Made by a program: the position numbers and the translations under genes. A stretch of 64,000 nt of DNA, taken from NCBI GenBank assembly GCA_965225955.1, contig CBDDBX010000001.1, positions 1-64,000 on the forward strand. The letters run 5' to 3'. Numbering within the stretch: position 1 is the stretch's first letter; each line of letters opens with the position of its first letter. Shown piece by piece: positions 47,174 to 55,926 of this stretch. The DNA comes from CBDDBX01 sp965225955. GTDB taxonomy: Bacteria > Acidobacteriota > Aminicenantia > UBA2199. The notes under the pieces were generated by a model that worked only from the letters and a program-made list of their open reading frames with translations, was not told the origin of the DNA and searched no databases.

Positions 47174-48505
47174 TTAATGTTTAAACCAGCCTTTTTTCTT
47201 TTGCTTATCTTCCAGGATACCTTTTTCTTTGAGATAGAGTACTACAGATTCATTGAAACCGGCATCTATAAGAGCCTGCTCCTGTTCTGCATGCGACTTA
47301 CTGTTTTCAGCAAGTATCTCTTCAATCTTATCCTTGTTACTGGAACAGATCATCTCCAGGATCTCTTTTCTCTGATGCCCTGCCTGCTGCAAAGTATACT
47401 CAATAGTACTTATTTTTCTGGCAATCTTCTTTATATCAATGTTGCTCATACTCTGATCTTTTTTCCCTTTGGCCAGTCTCTGCTGAAGCATCTGCTTCTC
47501 TCTATAACCAGTTTTATATATGTGAGTAACACTGTTAAGAGCCCGATCTGTATGACCAAGTTTAAGCAGCAGTTTGGTAATAAGATTTATAAGCCCCATA
47601 CTCTGCTCTACAGTAAGCTCAGAATCTTCATTCCGGTAACTGAAATCAAGTGCTTCCACAGCCATCTCTATTGCAGCATTTTCTGTAGAAGGAATATCAG
47701 ACCAGAATATTGATATGTTTGCCAGGTGATCTTTAAGATCTCCTGAAGCTTTACTGCCATTTGAGTTAACAGATGCCTGTTTTTTTCTTATTAAAGATTG
47801 ATGAAGCAGATAGATGATACTGTTAAGCTCTTCAATTTTGGTATTAATTATAGAGAGAGAACCAGGATCAGGACTTTTTGCAAGTTCAGGGAACTCTCTT
47901 ATCAGTCCATCCCTGAAATCAGATGTATCTTCAAGAAGTGATTGTGTCGATGCTGTCATTCTTGAAAGAATAGCTGGCAGAACAGAAGATGGTGCGTTTA
48001 TATCCTGCTCTTTTTCTCCTCCAGAGTTTTTTTCTCTGTAAAGCCATGCAAGGCGGAGGTAGAGACGCCCAAGGTTATTATGATCAATTCTTGATGGATC
48101 TTTTTCCAGTAAAACGAGCCAGATTGCTGCCAGATGAAGTGCAACAGTTGACTGGAAATCCAGAACCGGAAGCTTAATAAGAGCTTTAAGCTCCTTTAAG
48201 ACTCTGGTTGAGTTTTTATCTATTCTGCCCATGTTTTCAGCAACATGCCTGATTAAAAGGCTGTTAGAGGGTTTTTCAAAATTTTCTCTTAAAGTTGTAA
48301 AACTACAATTGGGACACTGAATAATATCGTAGTGGTGGGGTTTTATATCTGTATTAATCCCCTGTCTCCAGGTATACTTAGTTACGTGATAATCAAATTC
48401 CCTTTCACTTGCTGAATATATCCGGGGATTGGGGTATATGTGAGTCAGGTATTTTTTGCAAACAGGGCATAAAAACTGTTTCTCAAGAAAGATCTTCTTA
48501 TCCAT
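47174..48505 (-). CDS. DUF2225 family protein
   Basis: 443 aa; ATG at 48505 (MDKKIFLEKQFLCPVCKKYL) follows AGGAGAA, preferred over a longer frame. CPVCKKYL and, about 50 residues later, IIQCPNCSFTTL form the zinc ribbon that starts DUF2225 proteins; RIYSASEREFDYHVTKY lies between them. The C-terminal part is helical with TPR-like segments and a charged tail. Bacterial members are uncharacterised. Transcribed after the endonuclease-fold gene with a 65-base gap, so possibly one operon. Confidence 0.75.
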   Translation of the reverse strand: MDKKIFLEKQFLCPVCKKYLTHIYPNPRIYSASEREFDYHVTKYTWRQGINTDIKPHHYDIIQCPNCSFTTLRENFEKPSNSLLIRHVAENMGRIDKNSTRVLKELKALIKLPVLDFQSTVALHLAAIWLVLLEKDPSRIDHNNLGRLYLRLAWLYREKNSGGEKEQDINAPSSVLPAILSRMTASTQSLLEDTSDFRDGLIREFPELAKSPDPGSLSIINTKIEELNSIIYLLHQSLIRKKQASVNSNGSKASGDLKDHLANISIFWSDIPSTENAAIEMAVEALDFSYRNEDSELTVEQSMGLINLITKLLLKLGHTDRALNSVTHIYKTGYREKQMLQQRLAKGKKDQSMSNIDIKKIARKISTIEYTLQQAGHQRKEILEMICSSNKDKIEEILAENSKSHAEQEQALIDAGFNESVVLYLKEKGILEDKQKKKGWFKH

Positions 48506-48570
48506 ATAATTCTCCTGTAATATATTACTATAATACATTTCAGGGGAAAGATTAAAGTCTTATTTAAAAA

Positions 48571-49542
48571 TTATTCAGCTTCAGATTTTAATTCAAAACT
48601 ACAGTGTACAGGAAAGTGATCTGATGCAGTGGTGGAAACTTCATCTTTAAAACTAACATTCCCTGAATTTTTTATATAGCTGAATCTGGAATCTGACATC
48701 AGAGCCGGAGAAATAAAGATATGATCCAGCCAGGCTTTATGGTCCTTAAAGTTCTGGACAATCATATCCGGATATTTGTTGGTCCATAACTCTTTTTTAA
48801 GATCCGGTGATTCATTCATATGCCATAAAGCATTGTGTAGTATGTTCTCTGGTTTAAATACTGACCCTGCAATTGTTTCTATAGCACTTGCTCCCACCAG
48901 ACGTTCCATAGGGTCCATACCAGGCTCATCATTCATGTCTCCCATAATAATAAATTTACTATCTTCCTGTGATGATATGAAGTTGTCAGCCCTTTCTCTG
49001 AGTTTTTTGGCCTGAGCATATAGCTTTTTACGATTGCCAAGTCCAAGATACTGATGACTTAGAAGATCCTTTACAGCAAATACACCTTTTGATTTAGCTG
49101 CTACAAGAACAATCGTAAATGCAATATCGGTATCTGCTAATCTGAATTTTGCTTCCAGAGGAATTCTTTCAAATTCACATACCTCTTTTATACCATCATC
49201 ATCTATATCTTCAATCCATGGAAGGTAAAAATTGTGATGAAGGTCTATTGAAATTAACTCAAATGGTGCACGGTAGTAGAATGCAAGATCCTGCTTGCCT
49301 CTTTTAATATGACCTCTGGCTATCTTGTAGCCAAGTTGGTCCATACCTGTAAATTTCAGAAACTCTTCATGATGTTTGTTCTTATCTGAAGCTTCTACTA
49401 TACCCACAATGTGAGGTTTATCTCTTTTTATGGTCTCACCTATAGAGTCAGCTCTCTTCTTTCCTTCTTCTGAAATCTTACCCTTACTAAAAAGATTTCT
49501 CATATTTTCGACATTGTATGCCATAAATTTGAATTTACACAT
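48571..49542 (-). CDS. Endonuclease/exonuclease/phosphatase-fold protein
   Basis: 323 aa, CGGAGT before the ATG. Motifs of the EEP (DNase I-like) superfamily in order: FMAYNVENM, KPHIVGIVEAS (metal-binding Glu), FIIMGDMNDEPG (Asp and Asn), WLDHIFIS and ASDHFPV (catalytic Asp-His). No signal peptide, so cytoplasmic. Could be a nuclease or a phosphodiesterase acting on small molecules; the family does not tell. Confidence 0.8.
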   Translation of the reverse strand: MCKFKFMAYNVENMRNLFSKGKISEEGKKRADSIGETIKRDKPHIVGIVEASDKNKHHEEFLKFTGMDQLGYKIARGHIKRGKQDLAFYYRAPFELISIDLHHNFYLPWIEDIDDDGIKEVCEFERIPLEAKFRLADTDIAFTIVLVAAKSKGVFAVKDLLSHQYLGLGNRKKLYAQAKKLRERADNFISSQEDSKFIIMGDMNDEPGMDPMERLVGASAIETIAGSVFKPENILHNALWHMNESPDLKKELWTNKYPDMIVQNFKDHKAWLDHIFISPALMSDSRFSYIKNSGNVSFKDEVSTTASDHFPVHCSFELKSEAE

Positions 49543-49600
49543 TATTTACTCCGGAAATATTATAGCAGGCAGAAATTATATAGGCCAGTATTTAATGTAG

Positions 49601-49760
49601 CACAAAGAACAAAGACAGACACAGGAGAAATCAGATCAGTATAACCTGTGTCTGTCTATTAAAAAGATAGCGCTGCGCCAGCTCTCGCTGCCCATCTCAC
49701 CTATAATTTCAGTTATTCACTTCGTTACTTCCTTCAGTGGTGAGATCCCTGTTCTTTGTG
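49601..49760. repeat. Nested inverted-repeat element
   Basis: CACAAAGAACA (49601-49611) pairs with TGTTCTTTGTG (49750-49760), and AGACAGACACAGG (49613-49625) with CCTGTGTCTGTCT (49645-49657). The first 20 bases equal 29588-29607. The element fills the gap between the divergent endonuclease-fold and patatin genes; the rest of 49543-49944 holds no recognised gene. Confidence 0.65.
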
Positions 49761-49944
49761 TGCCCTTTTACCAGATTTATCTTGTCATGGGGGATATCGC
49801 AACGCCCCAACCTGATAACAGTAAACACATATGTCTGTTTTAACTCTCACAACTGTTATTTATCTGCGTCATCCTTCCGTAAGAAGTTTGAAAAAAAAGT
49901 ATTGGTATGTAAAATATATGAAGACCAGCAATTGGAGTGAACAG

Positions 49945-51978
49945 ATGATAGAATCCTATGACTTTAACGAGATGCTTGAAGAGGAGTATAAGCGTATAAA
50001 AGCAAGACGTAGAGAAGCCGGGGATAAAGATCCTGAAAGAGATCCCGGGAAGGATACTGCAGGATTGGGACTCTCAGGTGGTGGAATAAGATCTGCAACT
50101 TTCAATCTTGGACTGCTTCAGGCTCTGGAAGCTATGGGGATTCTTAAAAAGATGGACTATCTCTCAACTGTTTCCGGTGGTGGTTATATCGGCTCAGCTC
50201 TCACATGGCTTACTGAGGTATTTGGTAAATTTCCTTTTGGTTATAAAAGAAAAGATCATTCCGGTCTGGGAGGTAAGGTGCTTGCATGGCTGAGAGCTCA
50301 CGGTAAATACCTCACTCCTGGAGAAGGTCTTAATATATGGGCACTTATAGGAGCTGTTATATCAGGGATTCTTATAAACCTTCTTATTCTTGTTCCCTTT
50401 TTTCTGGGAATATTTTCTCTACTCAGAATTGATGTAAGTTTTATTGAATGGGTGCCTGCGGGACTTCCACAACTCTTCGATAACAGCAGCCCCGATATAT
50501 ACATGCTTCTGTCAGTAACAGGTACAGTTCTTATGGGAGTATTCCTTATCTTAATACTATATTATGCGCTGACATCCCGATTGAGAAGCAATAAGGGATT
50601 TGTTCAGGAGAGAAAAGTAAACAGAGTTAAAGGGAAACTACTTAAATATGCTGTGTTCATGATTATAATTGGTACTATTCCTCAGGTTAAAAGCTTTCTT
50701 GATATACATTTCAGTGAATGGGTGAAAACAATTATGTCAGGTATATCTGTAACAGGTATCCTTTCAATGGTGGGGGGGAGTAGTAAGGCAGGTAAAAACA
50801 GTATACCAAGAGGTGGTTCAGCTTTTGCAATAACCGCAGGACTTGGGCTGGCAGTTTACGGTCTGTTTTTATGGTTCTTCCATATTTCAGCTACTATTGA
50901 TATCTACGTTCTGGGAACTTCTCTGGTACTGGGCTTTGTGTTGTCAGTTTTTGCAGATATTAATCAGGTATCTCTTCATCGCTTTTACAGAAACCGTCTT
51001 ATGGAGGCGTATATGCCTTCTCCTGAAGAGCTGAAATGTGGAAGCAGAAAAGAGAGGCGTTATCCCGATAATTTCCTTCTGAAAGATATTAAACAGACTG
51101 AGTATCCTTACCATATTATCAATACAAATCTCCAGGCTGTTGGATCAGCTTCGTCTAAATTGAGTAGCAGGGGGGGAGAAAACTTTGTTTTTTCACCATG
51201 TTTCTGTGGTTCTGATTCAACTGCCTTTGTTAAAACAGAGGACTATATCGGGGGAAATATGAGTCTGGCAACGGCTTTTGCAATTTCCGGCGCAGCAGTA
51301 GCTCCCAACACATATGCCACAAGATCAAGGCCCCTCTCTTTTATTATGGCTCTCTTCAATGTACGCCTTGATTACTGGATAAGAAATCCTAAAAAAGATT
51401 ATGTATTCAGATACAGATTTCCTACTCAGTGGTTATGGTACATTTTAAGAGAACTTATGGGAAGAGGGCTTAACGAAGATACCCGTAGTGTTCTGCTATC
51501 TGATGGGGGGCATTTTGAGAACCTTGGACTTTATGAACTCATAAGGCGTAGATGTAAATTTATCGTAGTATCTGATGCTGGTGCTGATAAAGACTGGAAA
51601 TTTGCTGATCTTGCAAAAGTAGTTGAAATGGTGAGACTCGATTTTGGTGCAGATATCTGTCTGGATGTGTCGGATCTTATTCCTGAAGAAGATGGTTTTT
51701 CAAAGAGATCCTGTATACCTGGAACTATCACCTATAACGGTGATGACGGGGAGCAGGAAACAGGTAAAATTCTCTTCATTAAAACCTCAGTTGTTGAAGA
51801 CAGAAAGAGCCTCAGAGAAGATATCTACGGTTATAAAAGAGCTAATTCTGACTTTCCTGATCAGTCAACAATGGATCAGTTCTTCAGTGAACCTCAGTTT
51901 GAAGCTTACAGGGAACTTGGGTTCTGTGTAGGGAAAATGGCTGCAGATGAGATAATAAAAGCGAAGTGGTTTAATTAA
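49945..51978 (+). CDS. Membrane patatin-like phospholipase
   Basis: 677 aa from ATG at 49945, which has GGAGTG 5 bases before it. The split catalytic domain is clear: GLGLSGGGIRSATFNLGLLQ (oxyanion GGGxR), nucleophile Ser in STVSGGGYIGSA, and late in the protein LLSDGGHFENLGLYELIRRR with the Asp of the dyad. About six TM helices (residues about 130-330) are inserted between the Ser and Asp halves. NTYATRSRPLSF lies before the Asp part. It should hydrolyse acyl esters of membrane lipids at the cytoplasmic face. The TM insertion is seen in a minority of bacterial patatins. Monocistronic as far as visible. Confidence 0.8.
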   Translation: MIESYDFNEMLEEEYKRIKARRREAGDKDPERDPGKDTAGLGLSGGGIRSATFNLGLLQALEAMGILKKMDYLSTVSGGGYIGSALTWLTEVFGKFPFGYKRKDHSGLGGKVLAWLRAHGKYLTPGEGLNIWALIGAVISGILINLLILVPFFLGIFSLLRIDVSFIEWVPAGLPQLFDNSSPDIYMLLSVTGTVLMGVFLILILYYALTSRLRSNKGFVQERKVNRVKGKLLKYAVFMIIIGTIPQVKSFLDIHFSEWVKTIMSGISVTGILSMVGGSSKAGKNSIPRGGSAFAITAGLGLAVYGLFLWFFHISATIDIYVLGTSLVLGFVLSVFADINQVSLHRFYRNRLMEAYMPSPEELKCGSRKERRYPDNFLLKDIKQTEYPYHIINTNLQAVGSASSKLSSRGGENFVFSPCFCGSDSTAFVKTEDYIGGNMSLATAFAISGAAVAPNTYATRSRPLSFIMALFNVRLDYWIRNPKKDYVFRYRFPTQWLWYILRELMGRGLNEDTRSVLLSDGGHFENLGLYELIRRRCKFIVVSDAGADKDWKFADLAKVVEMVRLDFGADICLDVSDLIPEEDGFSKRSCIPGTITYNGDDGEQETGKILFIKTSVVEDRKSLREDIYGYKRANSDFPDQSTMDQFFSEPQFEAYRELGFCVGKMAADEIIKAKWFN

Positions 51979-52003
51979 AATTTCAATTATCTAAACAATG
52001 GTA

Positions 52004-52032
52004 TTGACTCTCTGTTTCTGTGTATGTATAAT
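52004..52032 (+). promoter_or_regulatory. Promoter of rrf2-metY
   Basis: TTGACT, 17 bases, TATAAT, 34 bases before the Rrf2 ATG. Near-consensus. Confidence 0.75.
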
Positions 52033-52065
52033 CTGCACTGTTTTTGTGAACATTCGGGAGGTTAC

Positions 52066-52473
52066 ATGAAACTAACTACCAGGTGCAGATATGGAACAAG
52101 AGCAATGGCTGAGATTGCTCTAAATTATGGTATCAGGGCTACAAAGAAAAGAGAGATATCCGGGAATCAGAATATACCTGATTCATATCTTGAAAATATA
52201 CTTGCAGATCTTAAGAAAGCTGAACTAATTGAAACAATCAGGGGAGTAAATGGTGGTTATAAATTGAGTCGCAGCCCTCTGGAGATCACTATACTTGATA
52301 TTATCTCAACTCTTGATGGTGGTATGGAGCCTGTGAACTGTCTTAAAGATAAAGAGTGTTCAATGATTGAGACCTGTGGCACAAGGAATGTGTGGAGAGA
52401 GCTTCAGATAGCTCAGGAAACCGTTTTAAAACGTTACTCACTTGCTGATTTAACCGGTAGAAAATTTAAATAG
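52066..52473 (+). CDS. Rrf2-family regulator with Fe-S type cysteines
   Basis: 135 aa; ATG at 52066 after GGGAGG (MKLTTRCRYGTRAMAEIAL). The winged helix and EIAL...NIPDSYLENIL...GVNGGYKL motifs are those of Rrf2/IscR/CymR. It ends with NCLKDKECSMIETC, a C-x5-C-x5-C set matching the 2Fe-2S ligands of IscR, which CymR lacks. It thus probably senses Fe-S or redox state. Twelve bases separate it from metY with its own AAGGAGG, so regulator and sulfur enzyme are one unit, and it probably controls sulfur assimilation. Confidence 0.85.
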   Translation: MKLTTRCRYGTRAMAEIALNYGIRATKKREISGNQNIPDSYLENILADLKKAELIETIRGVNGGYKLSRSPLEITILDIISTLDGGMEPVNCLKDKECSMIETCGTRNVWRELQIAQETVLKRYSLADLTGRKFK

Positions 52474-52485
52474 AAGGAGGACTGA

Positions 52486-53766
52486 ATGTCTGAAAAACCG
52501 AAACTTGAAACTGTAGCATTACATGGTGGAAATTATGTTGATGAGACTATGGCAAGGTCAGTTCCTCTGCACAGGACAAGTGCTTATCTTTTCCGGGATG
52601 CAGAACATGCAGCTGATCTTTTTGCTCTTAAGGAGATGGGCAATATCTACACCAGGCTTATGAATCCTACCCAGGATGTACTGGAAAAGAGAGTCGCAGC
52701 AATGGAGAATGGTGCTGCGGCACTGGCCTTATCTTCAGGCACATCAGGGGTATACTACTCTGTTATAAATATCTGCAGGGATGGGAATGAGATTGTTTCT
52801 TCTAAAAACATTTATGGTGGAACTTACACCATGTTCAACGATATTCTGCCGGATTACGGTATTAAAACCAGTTTTGTAGATGTCAATAACCATGATGAAG
52901 TAAGAGGTGCAATAAATGAGAATACCAGAATGGTGTTTACTGAAGTTATTGGTAACCCTGCTCTGGATGTAACAAATATAAAAGCACTGGCCACATTAGC
53001 AGCGGAGTACAATCTGCCTCTGGTAGTGGATTCAACATTTACCACTCCTTATCTTTTTAATCCTCTGGATCATGGTGCAGATATTGTGATTCACTCACTC
53101 ACGAAATGGCTTGGAGGGCATGGTACAGGTATTGGTGGAATCGTTGTGGATAGTGGGAAATTTAACTGGAAAGATGAGAAGTTTGACCTGTATAACAGGG
53201 AGGAAAAATCTTATGGAGGTCTGAGGTTTGCTCATGACCTTGGTGATCTTTCACCTCTGGCATTTATTCTGAGAATGAGACTTGTTCCTCTCAGAAATCT
53301 TGGGGCCTGTATAAGTCCGGATAATGCGTGGCAGTTTTTACAGGGAATAGAGACTCTTCACCTGAGGGTTCAGAGACATTGTGATAATGCAATAGCTCTG
53401 GCTGAATATCTGGTGAATCATCCGGCTGTAAGCTGGGTAAGATATCCCGGGCTTAAGAGTGATCCGTCCTATCCACTGGCAGAAAAACAGTTCCGCAATG
53501 GATTTGGAGGGATGGTTGTTTTTGGTGTAAAAGGTGGAAGAGAGAAAGGAGAGAGGTTTATTAACAGACTTAGACTTGTCTCTCATCTTGCAAATGTAGG
53601 TGATGCCAAAAGCCTGGCAATTCATCCTGCCAGTACAACACACTCACAGCTGTCAGATGATGCGTTGAAGGCCTGTGGTATTCCCGCAGATATGGTGAGA
53701 ATATCTGTTGGTATTGAGCATATTGACGATATTATCGCTGATATAGACCAGGGATTGAAGGATTAA
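52486..53766 (+). CDS. metY: O-acetylhomoserine sulfhydrylase (MetY)
   Basis: 426 aa, the usual length. Cys/Met-metabolism PLP family: begins LETVALHGG, has YTRLMNPTQDVLEKRVAAME, ALSSGTSGVYY, NIYGGTYTMF, VVDSTFTTPYLF and the PLP lysine in HSLTKWLGGHGTGIGG; the C-terminal part has HPASTTHSQL. Forms homocysteine from O-acetylhomoserine and sulfide (or a sulfur donor). The MetA encoded at 56980 has the residue for acetyl transfer, so substrate and enzyme match. A terminator follows. Confidence 0.92.
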   Translation: MSEKPKLETVALHGGNYVDETMARSVPLHRTSAYLFRDAEHAADLFALKEMGNIYTRLMNPTQDVLEKRVAAMENGAAALALSSGTSGVYYSVINICRDGNEIVSSKNIYGGTYTMFNDILPDYGIKTSFVDVNNHDEVRGAINENTRMVFTEVIGNPALDVTNIKALATLAAEYNLPLVVDSTFTTPYLFNPLDHGADIVIHSLTKWLGGHGTGIGGIVVDSGKFNWKDEKFDLYNREEKSYGGLRFAHDLGDLSPLAFILRMRLVPLRNLGACISPDNAWQFLQGIETLHLRVQRHCDNAIALAEYLVNHPAVSWVRYPGLKSDPSYPLAEKQFRNGFGGMVVFGVKGGREKGERFINRLRLVSHLANVGDAKSLAIHPASTTHSQLSDDALKACGIPADMVRISVGIEHIDDIIADIDQGLKD

Positions 53767-53785
53767 CTGAATTTAGAAAACAGAG

Positions 53786-53806
53786 ACGGAGGGAAACCTC
53801 CGTTTT
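53786..53806 (+). terminator. Terminator of rrf2-metY
   Basis: ACGGAGG-GAAA-CCTCCGT then TTTT; a GNRA-looped 7-bp stem. Confidence 0.8.
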
Positions 53807-53829
53807 ATATAAATTTCAGGGTTGTGTAT

Positions 53830-54834
53830 ATGAACTTTAAAAGATATTCAAGACAGACTGTACTTAAAGAGATAGGTATTAATGGACAGATAATACTGGG
53901 GCAGAGTCGGGTTGCTGTAGTAGGATGTGGTGCTTTGGGGACCTATATGGCTTCACTTCTTGTAAGAGGTGGGATTGGTGAAGTTGTAGTAATCGACAGA
54001 GACATTGTTGAACTCAACAATCTACAGAGGCAGACGCTGTTCAGTGAAGAGGATACAGGTAAGCCTAAAGTTGTTGCGGCATCTGAAAAACTCAGAATAA
54101 TAAACTCAGAGATTACTGTTATTCCTGTTCTTAAAGATCTCAACTCAGGCAATATTGCTGAACTTCTGAAAGGGGCTGATTTAATTATGGATGCTACAGA
54201 TAATTTCAGAACCAGATATCTGATTAATGACTACTCATGTAGTACCGGAGTTCCATGGATATACTCGGGAGTTATTGGTACAGACGGTATTGTTGCCTTT
54301 TTTCCCGGTAAGGGGCCATGTCTCAGATGTCTGGTGGAAGATATACCTGCTCCTGGAGAAACTCCTACATGTGAGAGTGCCGGGATAGTTAATACACTAC
54401 CTGCTATTATACCTGGTTTTGCTGTTACAGCAGTCTACCGTTACCTGATAGACGGAGAGCACAGCGATAAGCTGGTTAGTCTGAACCCGTGGGATAATGA
54501 AGTTAATATGCTGAAACTTGATAAATCTGACAATTGTCTCTGTTGTGGTGAAGGGAATTATGAGTTTCTGAACAGAGAAAAGGGAGATCTGGTTCTCTCT
54601 TTATGTGAAAAAGGTGTTCAGATTATACCAGGTGTATCTGCAGATATTGACCTCAGGACTATATCTGCAAGAATAGCCTGGGACAACAATAATTATCAGA
54701 TCAGTGATTATATGCTGAGAGGTACATTTGAAGGGGTAACTATCTCGCTCTTTTCTGATGGCAGAGCTATTATAAAGGGATTGGGGGATGAGGGAGCAGC
54801 TGAGTCTTTCTACTCCCGCATAATTGGTCTTTAG
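53830..54834 (+). CDS. ThiF/MoeB-family adenylyltransferase (E1-like)
   Basis: 334 aa; ATG at 53830 preferred over GTG at 53824. RYSRQTVLKEIG, the ATP loop VVGCGALGTYMASLL, NNLQRQTLF, Asp in DATDNFRTRYLIND, zinc pairs CLRC and CLCC, and the catalytic Cys in ETPTCESAGIVNT are all intact. A C-terminal domain of about 80 residues (ISLFSDGRAIIKGLGDEGAA) is common in this subgroup. The protein should adenylate the C-terminal Gly of a ThiS/MoaD-like sulfur carrier. Lying next to metY, it may feed a protein thiocarboxylate to MetY, as HcyF does in Wolinella, but no carrier gene is seen here. Its stop abuts the convergent hydE stop with no gap. Confidence 0.85.
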   Translation: MNFKRYSRQTVLKEIGINGQIILGQSRVAVVGCGALGTYMASLLVRGGIGEVVVIDRDIVELNNLQRQTLFSEEDTGKPKVVAASEKLRIINSEITVIPVLKDLNSGNIAELLKGADLIMDATDNFRTRYLINDYSCSTGVPWIYSGVIGTDGIVAFFPGKGPCLRCLVEDIPAPGETPTCESAGIVNTLPAIIPGFAVTAVYRYLIDGEHSDKLVSLNPWDNEVNMLKLDKSDNCLCCGEGNYEFLNREKGDLVLSLCEKGVQIIPGVSADIDLRTISARIAWDNNNYQISDYMLRGTFEGVTISLFSDGRAIIKGLGDEGAAESFYSRIIGL

Positions 54835-55926
54835 TTAATTTTTTGCAGGCTCTTTACCTGTTCTTTTGAAATAGTGACGTGAGTCTCCCCACACATCATA
54901 ACCGATTTCATCACCAACTGAGTGGATTCTTTTTTCCAGACAGCCGCGACACTGCGATGCATCTTCATCTGTACAGGGTTTATTTTCATAAAGCAGGTAG
55001 TTCTCTCTGTATTTAGTAGGAGTCAGGTTTGGCATAATAACATTGGCACCAGCCTGAAGACCTCTCTCCCTGCCTGTATACTCTATTGCCTGAAGAGCTG
55101 TTGCTGCAGCAATATTAATATCCTTCATTACTATTCTTAGTACAGCAATCATTCTTAAGGTCAGGTCAAAACGCTCTTTCAGAGTGAGACTACTATCGTT
55201 TTGTCCCATAGGTGTATCATCATGCTCAATAAACGGTCCCATACCTACCATGTCAATATCCATTTCCCTGAAGAACATGATATCATTTGCCAGATCATCA
55301 AGAGTCTGATCCGGGAGACCTATCATGACTCCTGTACCTGTCTGAAAACCGGTTTCCTGAAGGTATCTGAGACATTTAATACGCTCTTCAAATGAGTGAC
55401 TGGAGGGGTGTAGTTTTTTATATAAATCAGGGTTTGAAGATTCTATTCTTAGTAAGAATCTCCGTGCTCCTGCATCGTAAAGCTTCTGGTAGATCTCCTT
55501 CGAGTGCTCTCCAATTGAGAGAGTTACTCCAAGGGTGTGATCTGTCTCTTTATGGATTCTCTGCAACAATTCTATAATCTTATCAACAAAGGCTTCATCA
55601 GATCTTTCACCAGATTGTATAACAATAGATGCATATCTGAAATCCCTTGCTGCTATTGCTGCTTCAACAACTTCATCATCAGTCATACGGTATCTGGGAA
55701 CATTGCTATTATCTTTTCTTATTCCGCAATAGTAGCAGTTTTTACCACATATATTGGAATATTCAATAAGTCCTCTGTAAAATACCTTCTTACCAACTTC
55801 ACGTTCCTTGACTTCATAGGCTTTGGCTATAAGTTTTTCCATATCCTCTTTTTCTGTAAGTCCAAGAAGATATTTTATATCTTCAAAGTCAAGATGCTCT
55901 TTATTCAATACATTATCGAGTTCCAT
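54835..55926 (-). CDS. hydE: [FeFe]-hydrogenase maturase HydE (radical SAM)
   Basis: 363 aa; ATG at 55926 after AGGAGG. Radical SAM cysteines in SNICGKNCYYCGIRKDN, then VIQSGE, LGVTLSIGEHS, RFLLRIESSNPDLYKKLHP, GTGVMIGLPDQT and GMGPFIEHDDTPM, all diagnostic of HydE (or its close paralogs). HydE works with HydF and HydG to build the H-cluster. Neither those nor a hydrogenase is in the window. The start shares an A with the hom stop (TAATG), so it is translationally coupled to methionine genes. A HydE paralog with another role is possible. Confidence 0.85.
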   Translation of the reverse strand: MELDNVLNKEHLDFEDIKYLLGLTEKEDMEKLIAKAYEVKEREVGKKVFYRGLIEYSNICGKNCYYCGIRKDNSNVPRYRMTDDEVVEAAIAARDFRYASIVIQSGERSDEAFVDKIIELLQRIHKETDHTLGVTLSIGEHSKEIYQKLYDAGARRFLLRIESSNPDLYKKLHPSSHSFEERIKCLRYLQETGFQTGTGVMIGLPDQTLDDLANDIMFFREMDIDMVGMGPFIEHDDTPMGQNDSSLTLKERFDLTLRMIAVLRIVMKDINIAAATALQAIEYTGRERGLQAGANVIMPNLTPTKYRENYLLYENKPCTDEDASQCRGCLEKRIHSVGDEIGYDVWGDSRHYFKRTGKEPAKN

